From Tumebacillus permanentifrigoris (GTDB taxonomy: Bacteria > Bacillota > Bacilli > Tumebacillales > Tumebacillaceae), in NCBI RefSeq assembly GCF_003148565.1, contig NZ_QGGL01000014.1, forward strand, positions 33,037 through 97,036: a DNA stretch of 64,000 nucleotides. The letters are read 5' to 3'. The stretch's first letter is position 1. Every line of letters starts with the position of its first letter. Below are positions 19,370 to 27,008 of this stretch, piece by piece. The notes beneath the pieces were generated by a model. It was not told the DNA's origin and made no database searches. It was given only the letters and a program-made list of their open reading frames with translations. Both the position numbers and the translations under genes were made by a program.

Positions 19370-20578
19370 TTGAGACGAATTGTCATCACCGGAATCGGCG
19401 TCCTGTCAGCGATCGGCAACGGCAAAGAGGAGTTTCTCGAAGGTCTGTTGACTGGCCGCTGCGGCACTGCACCGATCCAATCGCTCGTCGAGATCGAGCG
19501 CTATCCGTTCCAATCCGGGGCGGAGATCAAAGGGTTTACCCCGGAGAAATTCGGCGTGACGGAGTGGAGCTCCTTTGATGAGACCACCCAGACCGCTATC
19601 GCCGCAGCCAAGATGGCGATGCAAGACGCGAGCCTGCAAGGGAGCGAGTTGAACTCCTTCCGCACAGGCGTCTCGATTGCCACATCGCTTGGCGGCGTCA
19701 ACGCTCGCGAACGTTTTTACCGTGAGAAAAAAGCGACGGGCGAGTCCCGTCACGAATACATCCTCAATGTCCCGACCTCGGTCATCGCAGGGAACGTGGC
19801 CAAAGAAATTGGCGCTCGTGGCCCGCTCTCCACGGTCGTGACGGCTTGTGCAGCGGGTGGTAATGCCATCGGTTGTGCAACCGACTACATCCGCGATGGC
19901 AAGGCGGACGTGATGATTGCCGGCGGGGTTGACCCGTACTCCGCGATCTCCTTCAGTGGGTTCACCGTTCTGAAGTCGCTGTCCAAGTCTTCCTGCCGTC
20001 CGTTTAACGAAGACCGTGACGGTCTGACGCTCGGCGAAGCGTCTGTGATCGTCGTGATGGAAGAATTGGAGCATGCAGTCGCACGCGGCGCACGCATCTA
20101 TGCGGAAGTGCTCGGCTACGGCATCTCGAACGATGCGTACCATGCGACCTCCCCGGACCCGAAGGGCGGCGGCGCGATCCGTTCGATGCGCGCAGCACTT
20201 CGTGATGCAGGCATGACGGCGGAAGATGTGGAGTACATCAACGCCCACGGCACCGGCACTCCGTACAACGACTCGATGGAACTGCTCGCGATCCAAGAAG
20301 TGTTTGGCGATCGTGCCAAGCAAGTTCCGATCTCCTCCTCGAAGTCGCAGCTCGGACATACGCTGGGCACAGCGGGCGCGATTGAGTTCGTGACCTCCGT
20401 GTTGGCGCTGTACCACAAATTCCTTCCGGCGACGATCAACTTCGAGCATCCGATGGAGGAGGGCTTCGACTTCATTCCGAACGAAGTTCGCCACCAAGCG
20501 GTGCGCACCGTGTTGTCCAACTCGTTCGCATTTGGCGGTAACACGGCGTCTGTCGTGATTGGTGCCTACGGAGAATGA
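19370..20578 (+). CDS. Active beta-ketoacyl-ACP synthase (KS-alpha)
   Basis: A 402-residue FabF-type condensing enzyme. The complete triad is present: Cys160 in VTACAAG, His293 in NAHGTGT and His330 in QLGHTLGTAGA. The TTG at 19370 is chosen because GAGGGGG ends nine bases before it; another TTG lies at 19361. Paired with the inactive KS-like protein it forms a KS/CLF set, the hallmark of a type II polyketide synthase. It overlaps the thioesterase gene by four bases. Confidence 0.9.
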   Translation: MRRIVITGIGVLSAIGNGKEEFLEGLLTGRCGTAPIQSLVEIERYPFQSGAEIKGFTPEKFGVTEWSSFDETTQTAIAAAKMAMQDASLQGSELNSFRTGVSIATSLGGVNARERFYREKKATGESRHEYILNVPTSVIAGNVAKEIGARGPLSTVVTACAAGGNAIGCATDYIRDGKADVMIAGGVDPYSAISFSGFTVLKSLSKSSCRPFNEDRDGLTLGEASVIVVMEELEHAVARGARIYAEVLGYGISNDAYHATSPDPKGGGAIRSMRAALRDAGMTAEDVEYINAHGTGTPYNDSMELLAIQEVFGDRAKQVPISSSKSQLGHTLGTAGAIEFVTSVLALYHKFLPATINFEHPMEEGFDFIPNEVRHQAVRTVLSNSFAFGGNTASVVIGAYGE

Positions 20579-21042
20579 CGATGAACCTGCCGCTCGGGTT
20601 CCATCATTCCTTGCTCGTGCGCTTCCATGAAGTTGACTCCATGCAAGTGGTGCACCACAGCCAGTACTTAGTCTGGTTGGAGTCGACGCGCTGGGCGTTT
20701 GCCAGAGATGTGCTCGGCATCGGGCCGACTGACTTTGACAAACTGGGCTTCCATCTGCCGGTCGTTCGCGCGCAGCTCGACTACGTGGACTCCGCGAACT
20801 TGGAGTCGGAGATCGTGGTGGTCATGCACTATCTCTTGCAGGACAAGACACTGGTCTCGTTCAAGTACCGGGCCTATGACCAAAAGACCGGCAAGCTGGT
20901 CTTGCGCGCCCGCACCGACCACGCGTTGGTCTCGAACACCACCAAGAAATTGCTGGTGCAGTGGCCGAATCGTTGGCAAGAGGTGTTAGGACAAGCCTTG
21001 GAAGAGCATCCTGAGTACTTCATGCAAGACGGTGCCAAGTAG
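20575..21042 (+). CDS. Hotdog (4HBT-type) acyl thioesterase
   Basis: A 155-residue YbgC/4-hydroxybenzoyl-CoA thioesterase-like protein. The active-site region reads FHEVDSMQVVHHSQYLVWLE, with the expected Asp, in place of the usual DxxGHVNN pattern. Its ATG is within the stop of the ketosynthase gene, so it is translationally coupled to it. The likely role is release of the finished acyl chain from the carrier protein. The terminator right after it closes the operon. Confidence 0.85.
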   Translation: MTMNLPLGFHHSLLVRFHEVDSMQVVHHSQYLVWLESTRWAFARDVLGIGPTDFDKLGFHLPVVRAQLDYVDSANLESEIVVVMHYLLQDKTLVSFKYRAYDQKTGKLVLRARTDHALVSNTTKKLLVQWPNRWQEVLGQALEEHPEYFMQDGAK

Positions 21043-21045
21043 GCG

Positions 21046-21078
21046 AAAAAAAACACCCCTCGCAGGAGGGGTGTTTTT
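21046..21078. terminator. Terminator of the polyketide-type operon
   Basis: AAAACACCCCT, loop CGCAGG, AGGGGTGTTTTTT. It also serves the convergent DUF2203 gene. Confidence 0.92.
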
Positions 21079-21082
21079 TGCA

Positions 21083-21481
21083 TTACTCGATGGGTTTGCG
21101 ACCGATGAAGCCTTCGTAAACGCCATGCCAATGCGTGATCTCTGATTCGCCGAGCCTCCAGCAGAGGAAGACCTCTTGGCCACCTTGGTAGGCGTAGAAA
21201 TCACACAACCCCGTGTCGATGTCCTTGACCTCCACGCCGGTGTCCAAGATCTGTTGGAGCATCGAATTGGCGCTCCACATCAGGAACTCCAGTTCGGCTT
21301 CCTCTTGGAAAAAGTAATCGTTGCGCACCGTGGCGGCGTTGGTCAGGGAGACCTTGGTTTCTTGGAGGCGTTGGTGCTTGGTTTTCAAGTCGCGCTTGAG
21401 CGCTTGCAGTTGGTGCAGCATCTGTTCCAATCGCGGCACGAGGGCGTTGGCCTCGGCCAGCGTGAAGTATTTTTTGCCCAC
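21083..21481 (-). CDS. DUF2203 family protein
   Basis: A protein of 132 residues with the DUF2203 pattern: KYFTLAEANALVPRLEQML at the N-terminus, a long central helix, and GEVEVKDI-like and VFLCWRLGESEITHWHG motifs at the C-terminus (here EVKDIDTGLCDFYA). GTG at 21481 is chosen because GGAGGGG lies just upstream; the frame runs further 5' into phnE. No function is known. It lies 13 bases after phnE, so it is probably co-transcribed with the phn genes. Confidence 0.82.
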   Translation of the reverse strand: MGKKYFTLAEANALVPRLEQMLHQLQALKRDLKTKHQRLQETKVSLTNAATVRNDYFFQEEAELEFLMWSANSMLQQILDTGVEVKDIDTGLCDFYAYQGGQEVFLCWRLGESEITHWHGVYEGFIGRKPIE

Positions 21482-21494
21482 GTTTTCCCCTCCG

Positions 21495-22262
21495 TTAGAT
21501 CGTGCGTTTGCGAACATATCCACCGATGGTGTCGATCAGGACGACCAGCAACATGATCACGAGCACCTCGACGGCGACCGCCTGGTACTCGAAGACTTTA
21601 AAGTCGAGGAACAGCATGTTGCCCAATCCGCCTGCGCCGATGAACCCGAGCACCAGCGACGTGCGGATTGCGACTTCCAGTCGGTAGAAGTATTGCGAGT
21701 AGATGTTCGGCAGGATGTCAGGCAGAACGGCGAATCTCAAGACATGCAAGCGGTTGCCACCGGTGGCGATGATCGCCTCCTGTGGGCCTTTCTCTGCCGC
21801 CTCGATCAGTTCGGCGATCAACTTTCCGAGCACCCCGACGTTGTGCAACAGGATGGCGACCACTCCGACAAAGGGGCCCAGTCCAAGGGTCGGTACGAAC
21901 AGCAGGCCCCAGACGATCTCTGGCACAGAGCGGATAAAACTGAGCAGGGTGCGCAACAGGGTGTGCATCCAGCGTGGAACCGGGGTGGTGCGGGCGGTGA
22001 TAAAACTGAACAACAAGCCGAACACCAAGCCAAAACTGGTGCCGACAAACGCGATCTGCAGCGTGATCAGCGAGTTGGACAGCGCCTCTCCTAACACGTT
22101 CCACTGCGGAGGTAGCCAGTTCTCGGTGATAAAAGAGAACGTGGTGCCGAGGTGGAGCAGTTGGGTGAGGTCAAATTCAGTGGCACCCATGCTCCAGACT
22201 AGCAGTGCGAGCAAGGCGAGCCAGAGCCACCATTTCCGTACTTGGGCGAATCGGTTGGGCAT
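21495..22262 (-). CDS. phnE: Phosphonate-type ABC transporter permease PhnE
   Basis: A permease of about 255 residues with six hydrophobic segments. The binding-protein-dependent transport motif is present around EAIIATGGNRLHVLRF, with RSVPEIVWGLLFVPTLGLGP typical of PhnE. An ATG at 22262 with TAGGTG upstream is preferred to GTG at 22271. It follows phnD by a short gap. The usual third partner, the PhnC ATPase, is not adjacent. Confidence 0.88.
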   Translation of the reverse strand: MPNRFAQVRKWWLWLALLALLVWSMGATEFDLTQLLHLGTTFSFITENWLPPQWNVLGEALSNSLITLQIAFVGTSFGLVFGLLFSFITARTTPVPRWMHTLLRTLLSFIRSVPEIVWGLLFVPTLGLGPFVGVVAILLHNVGVLGKLIAELIEAAEKGPQEAIIATGGNRLHVLRFAVLPDILPNIYSQYFYRLEVAIRTSLVLGFIGAGGLGNMLFLDFKVFEYQAVAVEVLVIMLLVVLIDTIGGYVRKRTI

Positions 22263-22276
22263 GAAGTTCACCTACA

Positions 22277-23182
22277 TTACTTGAGACGTCCGTCTGCTTC
22301 CGCGACTTTGCGAATCGCTTCGAAGTCTTGGTCGCTGGCTTTGGTGAAACCGTCAGCGGCGAAGGCGTCGAGGATTTCCTTGTCCTTGATGTTGATCAGC
22401 GCGTCTTGGAGTTTGGCAGCCGTGGCGTCGTTGACCGACTTGGATACGGCAAACGGGTATTGGAACAGCTTGTCCGACTGCCAGATCTTTTTGAACTGTG
22501 TGCCGTCGATTTTTTTCTGCTCGACGAGCTTGTCGAAGTACGAAGAGTCGATGGCGCCTGCCGTGACTTTTTTGTTCTGGATCGACAGCGCGGTCACGTC
22601 ATGAGCGCCCGTGTAGACGACCGATTTGAAATCGGAGTCGTCCTTGGAGCGGAACACCCCGCGGTTTTTCAGTTCAACGCCAGGTACGAGCGAGCCAGAC
22701 GTGGAGTTGATGTCACCAAATGCGAAGTCGACGTTTTTCTTGTCCTGCAAGAGCTCGTCCAGCGTGTTGTACGGAGCATCCTTGTGGACGAGGATGTAGG
22801 AGTAGTAGAACGGAACGCCTTTGGCGGTTTTGGCGACGATGGCTTTGGCACCGCCTTTGTGGTTGGCGATGACGTAGGTCAGCGGCCCGAGGAATGCCAT
22901 GTCGAGCTTGCCGAAGTTCATCGCTTCGACGACACCGTTGTAGTCCGGGTAGGAATTCATCTTGATCTTCATCCCGGTGGACGTTTCAAGCGTGCTGCGG
23001 AATTTCTCGAGCGTCTCGGCTGGGATTTTTGCTTCGGCGGGGATCAGGCCGACGGAGAGCTCTTTGGCGACTGCGGTCGTGTCTTGCTGGGGCTGAACCT
23101 CTGTCTTGCCACAGCCAGTTGCGACGAGCGACAAGCAGAGCGTGAGCAGGAGTGCGAACACACCGCGCTTTTTGAATGTCAT
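22277..23182 (-). CDS. phnD: Phosphonate/phosphite-binding lipoprotein PhnD
   Basis: A 301-residue periplasmic-binding-type protein. The N-terminus is a lipoprotein signal (lysines, hydrophobic core, VATGC with lipidated Cys24). The domain reads SVGLIPAEAKIPAETLEKF and FLGPLTYVIAN, as in phosphate/phosphite/phosphonate binders. GAGGAGG precedes the ATG. It captures substrate for PhnE. The true ligand (phosphonate, phosphite or other) cannot be told from the sequence. Confidence 0.88.
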   Translation of the reverse strand: MTFKKRGVFALLLTLCLSLVATGCGKTEVQPQQDTTAVAKELSVGLIPAEAKIPAETLEKFRSTLETSTGMKIKMNSYPDYNGVVEAMNFGKLDMAFLGPLTYVIANHKGGAKAIVAKTAKGVPFYYSYILVHKDAPYNTLDELLQDKKNVDFAFGDINSTSGSLVPGVELKNRGVFRSKDDSDFKSVVYTGAHDVTALSIQNKKVTAGAIDSSYFDKLVEQKKIDGTQFKKIWQSDKLFQYPFAVSKSVNDATAAKLQDALINIKDKEILDAFAADGFTKASDQDFEAIRKVAEADGRLK

Positions 23183-23214
23183 GTTGTAGTGCCTCCTCTT
23201 ATGTACCTCTCCAG

Positions 23215-23244
23215 ATTATACCGAATAACAGAGGTCAGGATCAA
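23215..23244 (-). promoter_or_regulatory. Promoter of phnD-phnE-DUF2203
   Basis: On the minus strand, TTGATC, 18 bases and a perfect TATAAT lie upstream of phnD. Confidence 0.6.
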
Positions 23245-23278
23245 ACAGAATAGGTACTGAATAAAAGGAGGGACTATC

Positions 23279-23464
23279 ATGCAGGAAGAAAAGCGCCACG
23301 ACGACCCGAACTTTATCGGCGACAACGAAGAAGTGCCGTATGACATGACGACGGCTGGTGATGAGGACACCACGCTATGGGACAACATGGTCCAAGCCTT
23401 CAAGCCGGACTTGCTGAGACCGGATCGCCACCACAATACCAAGAACGCGAAAAGCAACCAGTAA
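23279..23464 (+). CDS. Small acidic hypothetical protein, 61 residues
   Basis: Not recognised. It is hydrophilic and acidic in the first half and basic at the end (RPDRHHNTKNAKSNQ), with no membrane segment. AAAGGAGGG at good distance from the ATG and a terminator after the stop support a real gene. It is divergent from phnD. Confidence 0.6.
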   Translation: MQEEKRHDDPNFIGDNEEVPYDMTTAGDEDTTLWDNMVQAFKPDLLRPDRHHNTKNAKSNQ

Positions 23465-23484
23465 GTGCAGTTGGTGCGGGAAAA

Positions 23485-23513
23485 GCCGATCTCATGGAGG
23501 GATCGGTTTTTTT
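23485..23513 (+). terminator. Rho-independent terminator
   Basis: CCGATC, loop, GATCGG, then seven Ts, after the small acidic protein gene. Confidence 0.8.
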
Positions 23514-23630
23514 CTGCGGCGATCTGCGTCGATCTGCATCGATCTGCGGCGATCTGCGTTGTTCTGCGTTGTTCTGCGTTGTTCTGCGTTGTTCTGCGTT
23601 GTTATGAGCTGTTTTGTATGGTTTTGCGAA
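23511..23630. repeat. 10-bp tandem repeat, about 12 units
   Basis: The units are in exact 10-base register. They read GATCTGCGTC/GATCTGCATC/GATCTGCGGC early, then four perfect GTTCTGCGTT units, then decaying ones (GTTATGAGCT, GTTTTGTATG). The repeat begins in the terminator T run and ends about 70 bases ahead of the TerC gene. It is non-coding. Confidence 0.85.
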
Positions 23631-23703
23631 TAGAGAGTTTGTCCACATCCATAGGATGGTAGCAGACAAGGGATTTCCTGAGATGTGAGTTGGAGGTGTG
23701 GGG

Positions 23704-24393
23704 ATGGAACCGACGGTGTATGCGTTGATTTTGTTGAAGATCATCCTGATCAATTTGGTGCTGTCTGGAGACAACGCGGTGGTGATTGCGCTGGCATGCA
23801 GGAATCTGCCGGCCAAGCATCGGCAGACCGCGTTTCTCTGGGGGAGTGTGGGCGCGGTGGTGTGTATGGTCGCGCTGACATTCGTGGCGTTGCAGTTGTT
23901 GCAAGTTCCGCTGTTGCAGGCGAGTGGTGGGCTGTTGTTGATCTGGATTGCACTGAAGCTGTTGCAAGGGGAGGAGGAGGGTGGCAAGATCCGCCAGCAT
24001 GAGAACCTGTGGCGGGCGGTGTGGACGATCATCGTCGCGGATGCGGTAATGAGTTTGGATAACACGGTGGCGGTTGCCGCGATTGCGAAGGGGAATCTGC
24101 TGCTGATCGGAATTGGTCTGGCGGTCTCGATCCCGCTGATCATCTGGGGCGCGAACGCGCTGGCGAATCTGATGGGGAGGTTCCCATTGATCGTGTGGGC
24201 TGGAGCGATGTTGCTCGGGTATACGGCTGGCGAGATGATGGTGGAGGATGAGCGGTTAGGCGTGGTGTTTCGTGAGGTGTTTGCCGGGAGTGCGTGGCTG
24301 TTCCCGTGGTTGGTGGCTGGGTTTGTGTTGCTGATCGGGAGGCAGCGAGCGAGAAAGGAGATTCGGGTGGTACGGAAATTGGGGAAGGTGTAG
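23704..24393 (+). CDS. TerC family integral membrane protein (YjbE-like)
   Basis: A 229-residue protein with about seven helices. The paired family motifs are visible: NLVLSGDNAVVIALA near the N-terminus and VADAVMSLDNTVAVAAIA in the middle, each with the conserved Asp-Asn in the membrane. TerC-type proteins of Bacilli have been tied to manganese export; that role here is inference. GGAGGTG precedes the ATG at 23704. A terminator follows. No yybP-ykoY riboswitch is evident upstream, where a 10-bp tandem repeat lies. Confidence 0.85.
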   Translation: MEPTVYALILLKIILINLVLSGDNAVVIALACRNLPAKHRQTAFLWGSVGAVVCMVALTFVALQLLQVPLLQASGGLLLIWIALKLLQGEEEGGKIRQHENLWRAVWTIIVADAVMSLDNTVAVAAIAKGNLLLIGIGLAVSIPLIIWGANALANLMGRFPLIVWAGAMLLGYTAGEMMVEDERLGVVFREVFAGSAWLFPWLVAGFVLLIGRQRARKEIRVVRKLGKV

Positions 24394-24425
24394 GAGGGGA
24401 GTTGGCGGTTTGGGTGGGAATGAGG

Positions 24426-24460
24426 GCCTCTGCGGTTGTTGGTGGCAGAGGCTTTTTTTT
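24426..24460 (+). terminator. Rho-independent terminator of the TerC gene
   Basis: GCCTCTGC pairs with GCAGAGGC, followed by eight Ts. Confidence 0.9.
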
Positions 24461-24531
24461 GTCGTTGAGGGGCAGGTAGGTACTAAATTGTAACCAAGGA
24501 TACATTGGGAACTACTGACAGGGCGAAAGGA

Positions 24532-24559
24532 TTGAAGTTAGGGGGAATCGGGGTATAAT
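24532..24559 (+). promoter_or_regulatory. Promoter of the tRNA-Sec gene
   Basis: TTGAAG, 16 bases and TATAAT, 44 bases ahead of the mature tRNA 5' end. Confidence 0.6.
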
Positions 24560-24602
24560 GGGGTAGGCAAGGGTAAGTGTTTTGTTTTGCTTGTTCCTAC
24601 AT

Positions 24603-24699
24603 GGGGGTGGATGGGGTACTGGTGTCCTTCCCGGTCTTCAAAACCGAGTGCGGGCTATGGTGTAGCCTGGGTGGGTTCGATTCCCACGCACTCCCGCCA
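24603..24699 (+). tRNA. selC: tRNA-Sec (anticodon UCA)
   Basis: A 97-nucleotide tRNA with encoded CCA. The anticodon TCA is at 24638-24640, in the loop CTTCAAA between GGT and ACC stem halves. The long variable arm GGCTA/TAGCC, the T arm GTGGG-TTCGATT-CCCAC, a G discriminator and a long acceptor stem (GGGGGTG with CACTCCC) are typical of bacterial selenocysteine tRNA. No selA, selB, selD or known selenoprotein gene is in the window. A damaged second copy lies at 38091. Confidence 0.88.
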
Positions 24700-24723
24700 A
24701 AAAAGTTAGGTGTGGTAAGGGTT
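24605..24723 (+). repeat. Left direct repeat (att site) in tRNA-Sec
   Basis: From tRNA position 3 through the CCA and on to GTTAGGTGTGGTAAGGGTT, this matches 38093-38210 with one substitution in the tRNA, one A-run length difference and one substitution in the tail. Recombinase attachment sites in tRNA genes have this layout. Confidence 0.8.
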
Positions 24724-24978
24724 TATAGCTATGTACAACGTTATTCTTGACTTTGAAAATTCACTAGTATTCAATGCAATTTTCGGGTAGTCCGAGTGTG
24801 ACCTATCAGGGGTGTTCTGGTGTGTCCAATCGCTTGAAAACGGTCTGTTCGTAACTCTCTAAGACACTCTTAGGGGGTTATTTTCCACAACCAAAGACCA
24901 TTGAAGACTACGAGGTCATTTAGGCTGTCTCTTGGGTTTCTTGGGCGGTGACTTGCACAAAGAGAACATCAACGCTCG

Positions 24979-25016
24979 TGCGTCATCGTTCCTACTTAGG
25001 AATGATGGCGCATTTT
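24979..25016 (+). terminator. Hairpin with T run in the gap 24724-25090
   Basis: TGCGTCATCGTTCCT, loop ACTT, AGGAATGATGGCGCA, then TTTTT. No gene is recognised between the tRNA and this hairpin, so the transcript it ends could be a short untranslated RNA. Confidence 0.55.
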
Positions 25017-25090
25017 TCGTTTAGTCAAAAAAAGCGTGAAGAATTGCGCCATTGGTCGCGTTGTCTTCACGCAAATAGTTTTGAGATTGA

Positions 25091-25894
25091 TCAGCTAACT
25101 TTTTTCCTTCTCAATTTAAAGGCACTGATTCCTACTACTCCCATAACCACAAAGACCACGGTTGGCCATGTAAAGCGGTTGCTGGTAGGTTGTGTCTGCG
25201 CGGTAAGATTGCCTCCGGAACCAAATTGAGGTTCGCCTTGTTTTTGATTGATCAAATCCGCTTCGAGATTATCTTTGAGGGCTTGTTCGATTTCGGAAGC
25301 GGGTGTAACTTGGGTAGAATTTACTTTGTTGAGTTTTACATTGCGGTTGCCTGAGAGATCGGGGATTGCCACTTCTTGATTTTCAACTGTACCGACTAAG
25401 TAGCGTACATTTTTATCTATGACAAGTGTTGGTGCTACCTTTGATGCAGCATAGCTATCAAATTTCTCTCAACTGGATAAGAAGTTCTTCGCATCTCCGC
25501 CTGCGCGTTGGAGGACAAAGTTGCCGTGTTCTTTGCCGATGATGATCGAAGTGACAGCCTGTCCGTCCTTTTCTAATAGAAACTCCCATTCTTGTTCCGG
25601 CTTACTCACGGACAGCAGTGAATGAGCAGTCGACTTACGCAATTTTTCAGCATCAATGGAGTGTATTTGCAAACCGGGTCCTAAAGTTAATTGATCAACT
25701 TCATCTTTGCTGGTAAACCCAACATCAGAGGGAGAAAGCGAAAGCAATTTTTTTGCCTCCATTACACCATTCGTTTGTGCGAACTTCTCAACTTCTGCAG
25801 GCACTTGTGAGTGAATGCTCGCATAACTCGGTTGGGTAATGGATGCAGACAAAGATCCGCATAATAAAGCCGCATAAAAAACTTTTTTCATCAT
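25091..25894 (-). pseudogene. Secreted membrane-anchored protein with in-frame TGA
   Basis: One continuous frame encodes a signal peptide (MMKKVFYAALLCGSLSASI), a soluble domain, a single C-terminal membrane helix (WPTVVFVVMGVVGISAF) and a KLRRKK tail. It would be a type I membrane protein of about 267 residues. It is interrupted by TGA at 25469-25471 (FLSS-stop-EKFDSY). Beyond the stop the frame continues for 125 codons without change of register. GGGAGATG gives a good ribosome-binding site for the first ATG. It follows the papain-like peptidase by 14 bases, so the pair is an operon. A nonsense mutation is the simplest reading; TGA decoding by the nearby tRNA-Sec is possible but unsupported by a strong hairpin. 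Confidence 0.7.
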
Positions 25895-25908
25895 GTTACA
25901 TCTCCCTT

Positions 25909-26487
25909 TTATTTATATGCCCATGCATCTTTGAGCCCACCGTTCCAACTGTGTCGGGAGTCGTCTACAAAAGACACATGAGACATCCAATAAGCATTTC
26001 CGTCTCCGGGGTCCATATATCGCACTTGGTCTGTTGAAGTTTCAGTACTCCAGCCTATGAGTACAACAGCATGTGCGCCACCAGTTTTCCAGCTCCAGCC
26101 ACTGAAGATCGGTTTGTTTCCGTTGATTTGTGCTTGAATATCGCTAAAAAACAATGCACTATTAAAGGAGTTCGTGGATACTCCATAGTGATTAAGAGCA
26201 CTTTGAGCTTGAGTCCCTGTTGCGGTATTGTTTGGAGCATTTGTCGTTCCAAACACGTAGTTTACAATATCGGATTGTGTTTGACCCCAGTAACCGTAGT
26301 GGGCGAGGATTGCATAATCAGCGGCAGCCCAACACCAGTTTGATTTGAGCTGTATTGAGTTGCTCCAGTTGTTTACTACATAATAACTTGCATGAGCTGG
26401 TGTAGCGGTCGCAATGGGGATCAACACCGTTGCGCTCACAATAGCTAGCAATCCTTTCGCTGTTTTGGACACAAGTGTATATCTCAT
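25909..26487 (-). CDS. Secreted papain-like cysteine peptidase
   Basis: A pre-protein of 192 residues. The signal peptide ends near ATPAHA. The mature part has the papain-like (C39/C70-type) pattern: NWCWAAADYAIL with Cys52, GGAHAVVLIGW with the catalytic His, and RYMDPGDG with the third residue. AGGAGG lies ahead of the ATG at 26487; the frame runs further upstream. It is co-transcribed with the anchored protein downstream. It is probably released outside the cell, and its substrate is unknown. Confidence 0.78.
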   Translation of the reverse strand: MRYTLVSKTAKGLLAIVSATVLIPIATATPAHASYYVVNNWSNSIQLKSNWCWAAADYAILAHYGYWGQTQSDIVNYVFGTTNAPNNTATGTQAQSALNHYGVSTNSFNSALFFSDIQAQINGNKPIFSGWSWKTGGAHAVVLIGWSTETSTDQVRYMDPGDGNAYWMSHVSFVDDSRHSWNGGLKDAWAYK

Positions 26488-26560
26488 TGTTAACCTCCTG
26501 GTTACAAAACAGAATTCAAGCATCATGTTATAATAAATATAATAAAGGTCAATGTTATAT

Positions 26561-26576
26561 AGTTCATTAATGAACT
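26561..26576. promoter_or_regulatory. Perfect 16-bp palindrome upstream of the peptidase
   Basis: AGTTCATTAATGAACT, just upstream of a minus-strand promoter-like TTGACC-N16-TAACAT. It is a candidate operator. Confidence 0.45.
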
Positions 26577-27008
26577 AAGTGTAAGCGAATCTTCATTCTC
26601 AAATTGTGTTGATTATCTGACTCTCTGGGATCGTTTCAAGTATAAGAGGCATGCGTCAAGACAAGGCGGAATAGTTCATCAGTTATATTGCTACAAAACA
26701 GAGATTGTTGATTGTCGATGAGAAACCAACCTTTTTGAAAGGTTATACATTTGATATTTCTTCGGAAAATAATTTCGCTTGATTTGGTATGAAGACTTGT
26801 CATCAGTAACTGACTTGAATTCTTTCGAACATCAAGAGAACAAATCAATGACACCCTTTTGATCGCCCATCAACTTAGGCTCAAGCAAGCATAGCAACGA
26901 AATTGTTGAATGAGGACGAACGTCACTCATCTCTTATATTTTACAACAAACCTTGCAACGATTTGAAAAGCACGGAAAGACAGCGGGTAAGTCCGATATC
27001 GGCAAGCC
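26577..27008. other. Gap without a recognisable gene
   Basis: About 430 AT-rich bases between the peptidase promoter and a gene remnant. Only short unsupported frames are present, and no tRNA, clear terminator or repeat was seen. Confidence 0.5.

Noticed and set aside
16442..21042. Main fatty acid synthesis (fab) operon
   Set aside because: It has no FabD, FabH, FabI or acetyl-CoA carboxylase genes, it has a catalytically dead KS partner, and its two ACPs differ from the AcpP pattern.
23279..23464. Signalling pro-peptide
   Set aside because: The 61-residue product has no signal sequence or hydrophobic segment.
23511..23630. CRISPR-like array
   Set aside because: Units are 10 bases with no spacers, and no cas gene is nearby.
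24724..25090. Protein-coding gene right after the tRNA
   Set aside because: Only short frames without ribosome-binding sites are present. The hairpin at 24979 may end a non-coding transcript instead.
25440..25470. SECIS element directly after the in-frame TGA
   Set aside because: Only a weak five-pair stem (GCTAT/GTAGC) with a large loop could be drawn, and the residue context lacks a redox partner. It was kept only as a question in the findings.
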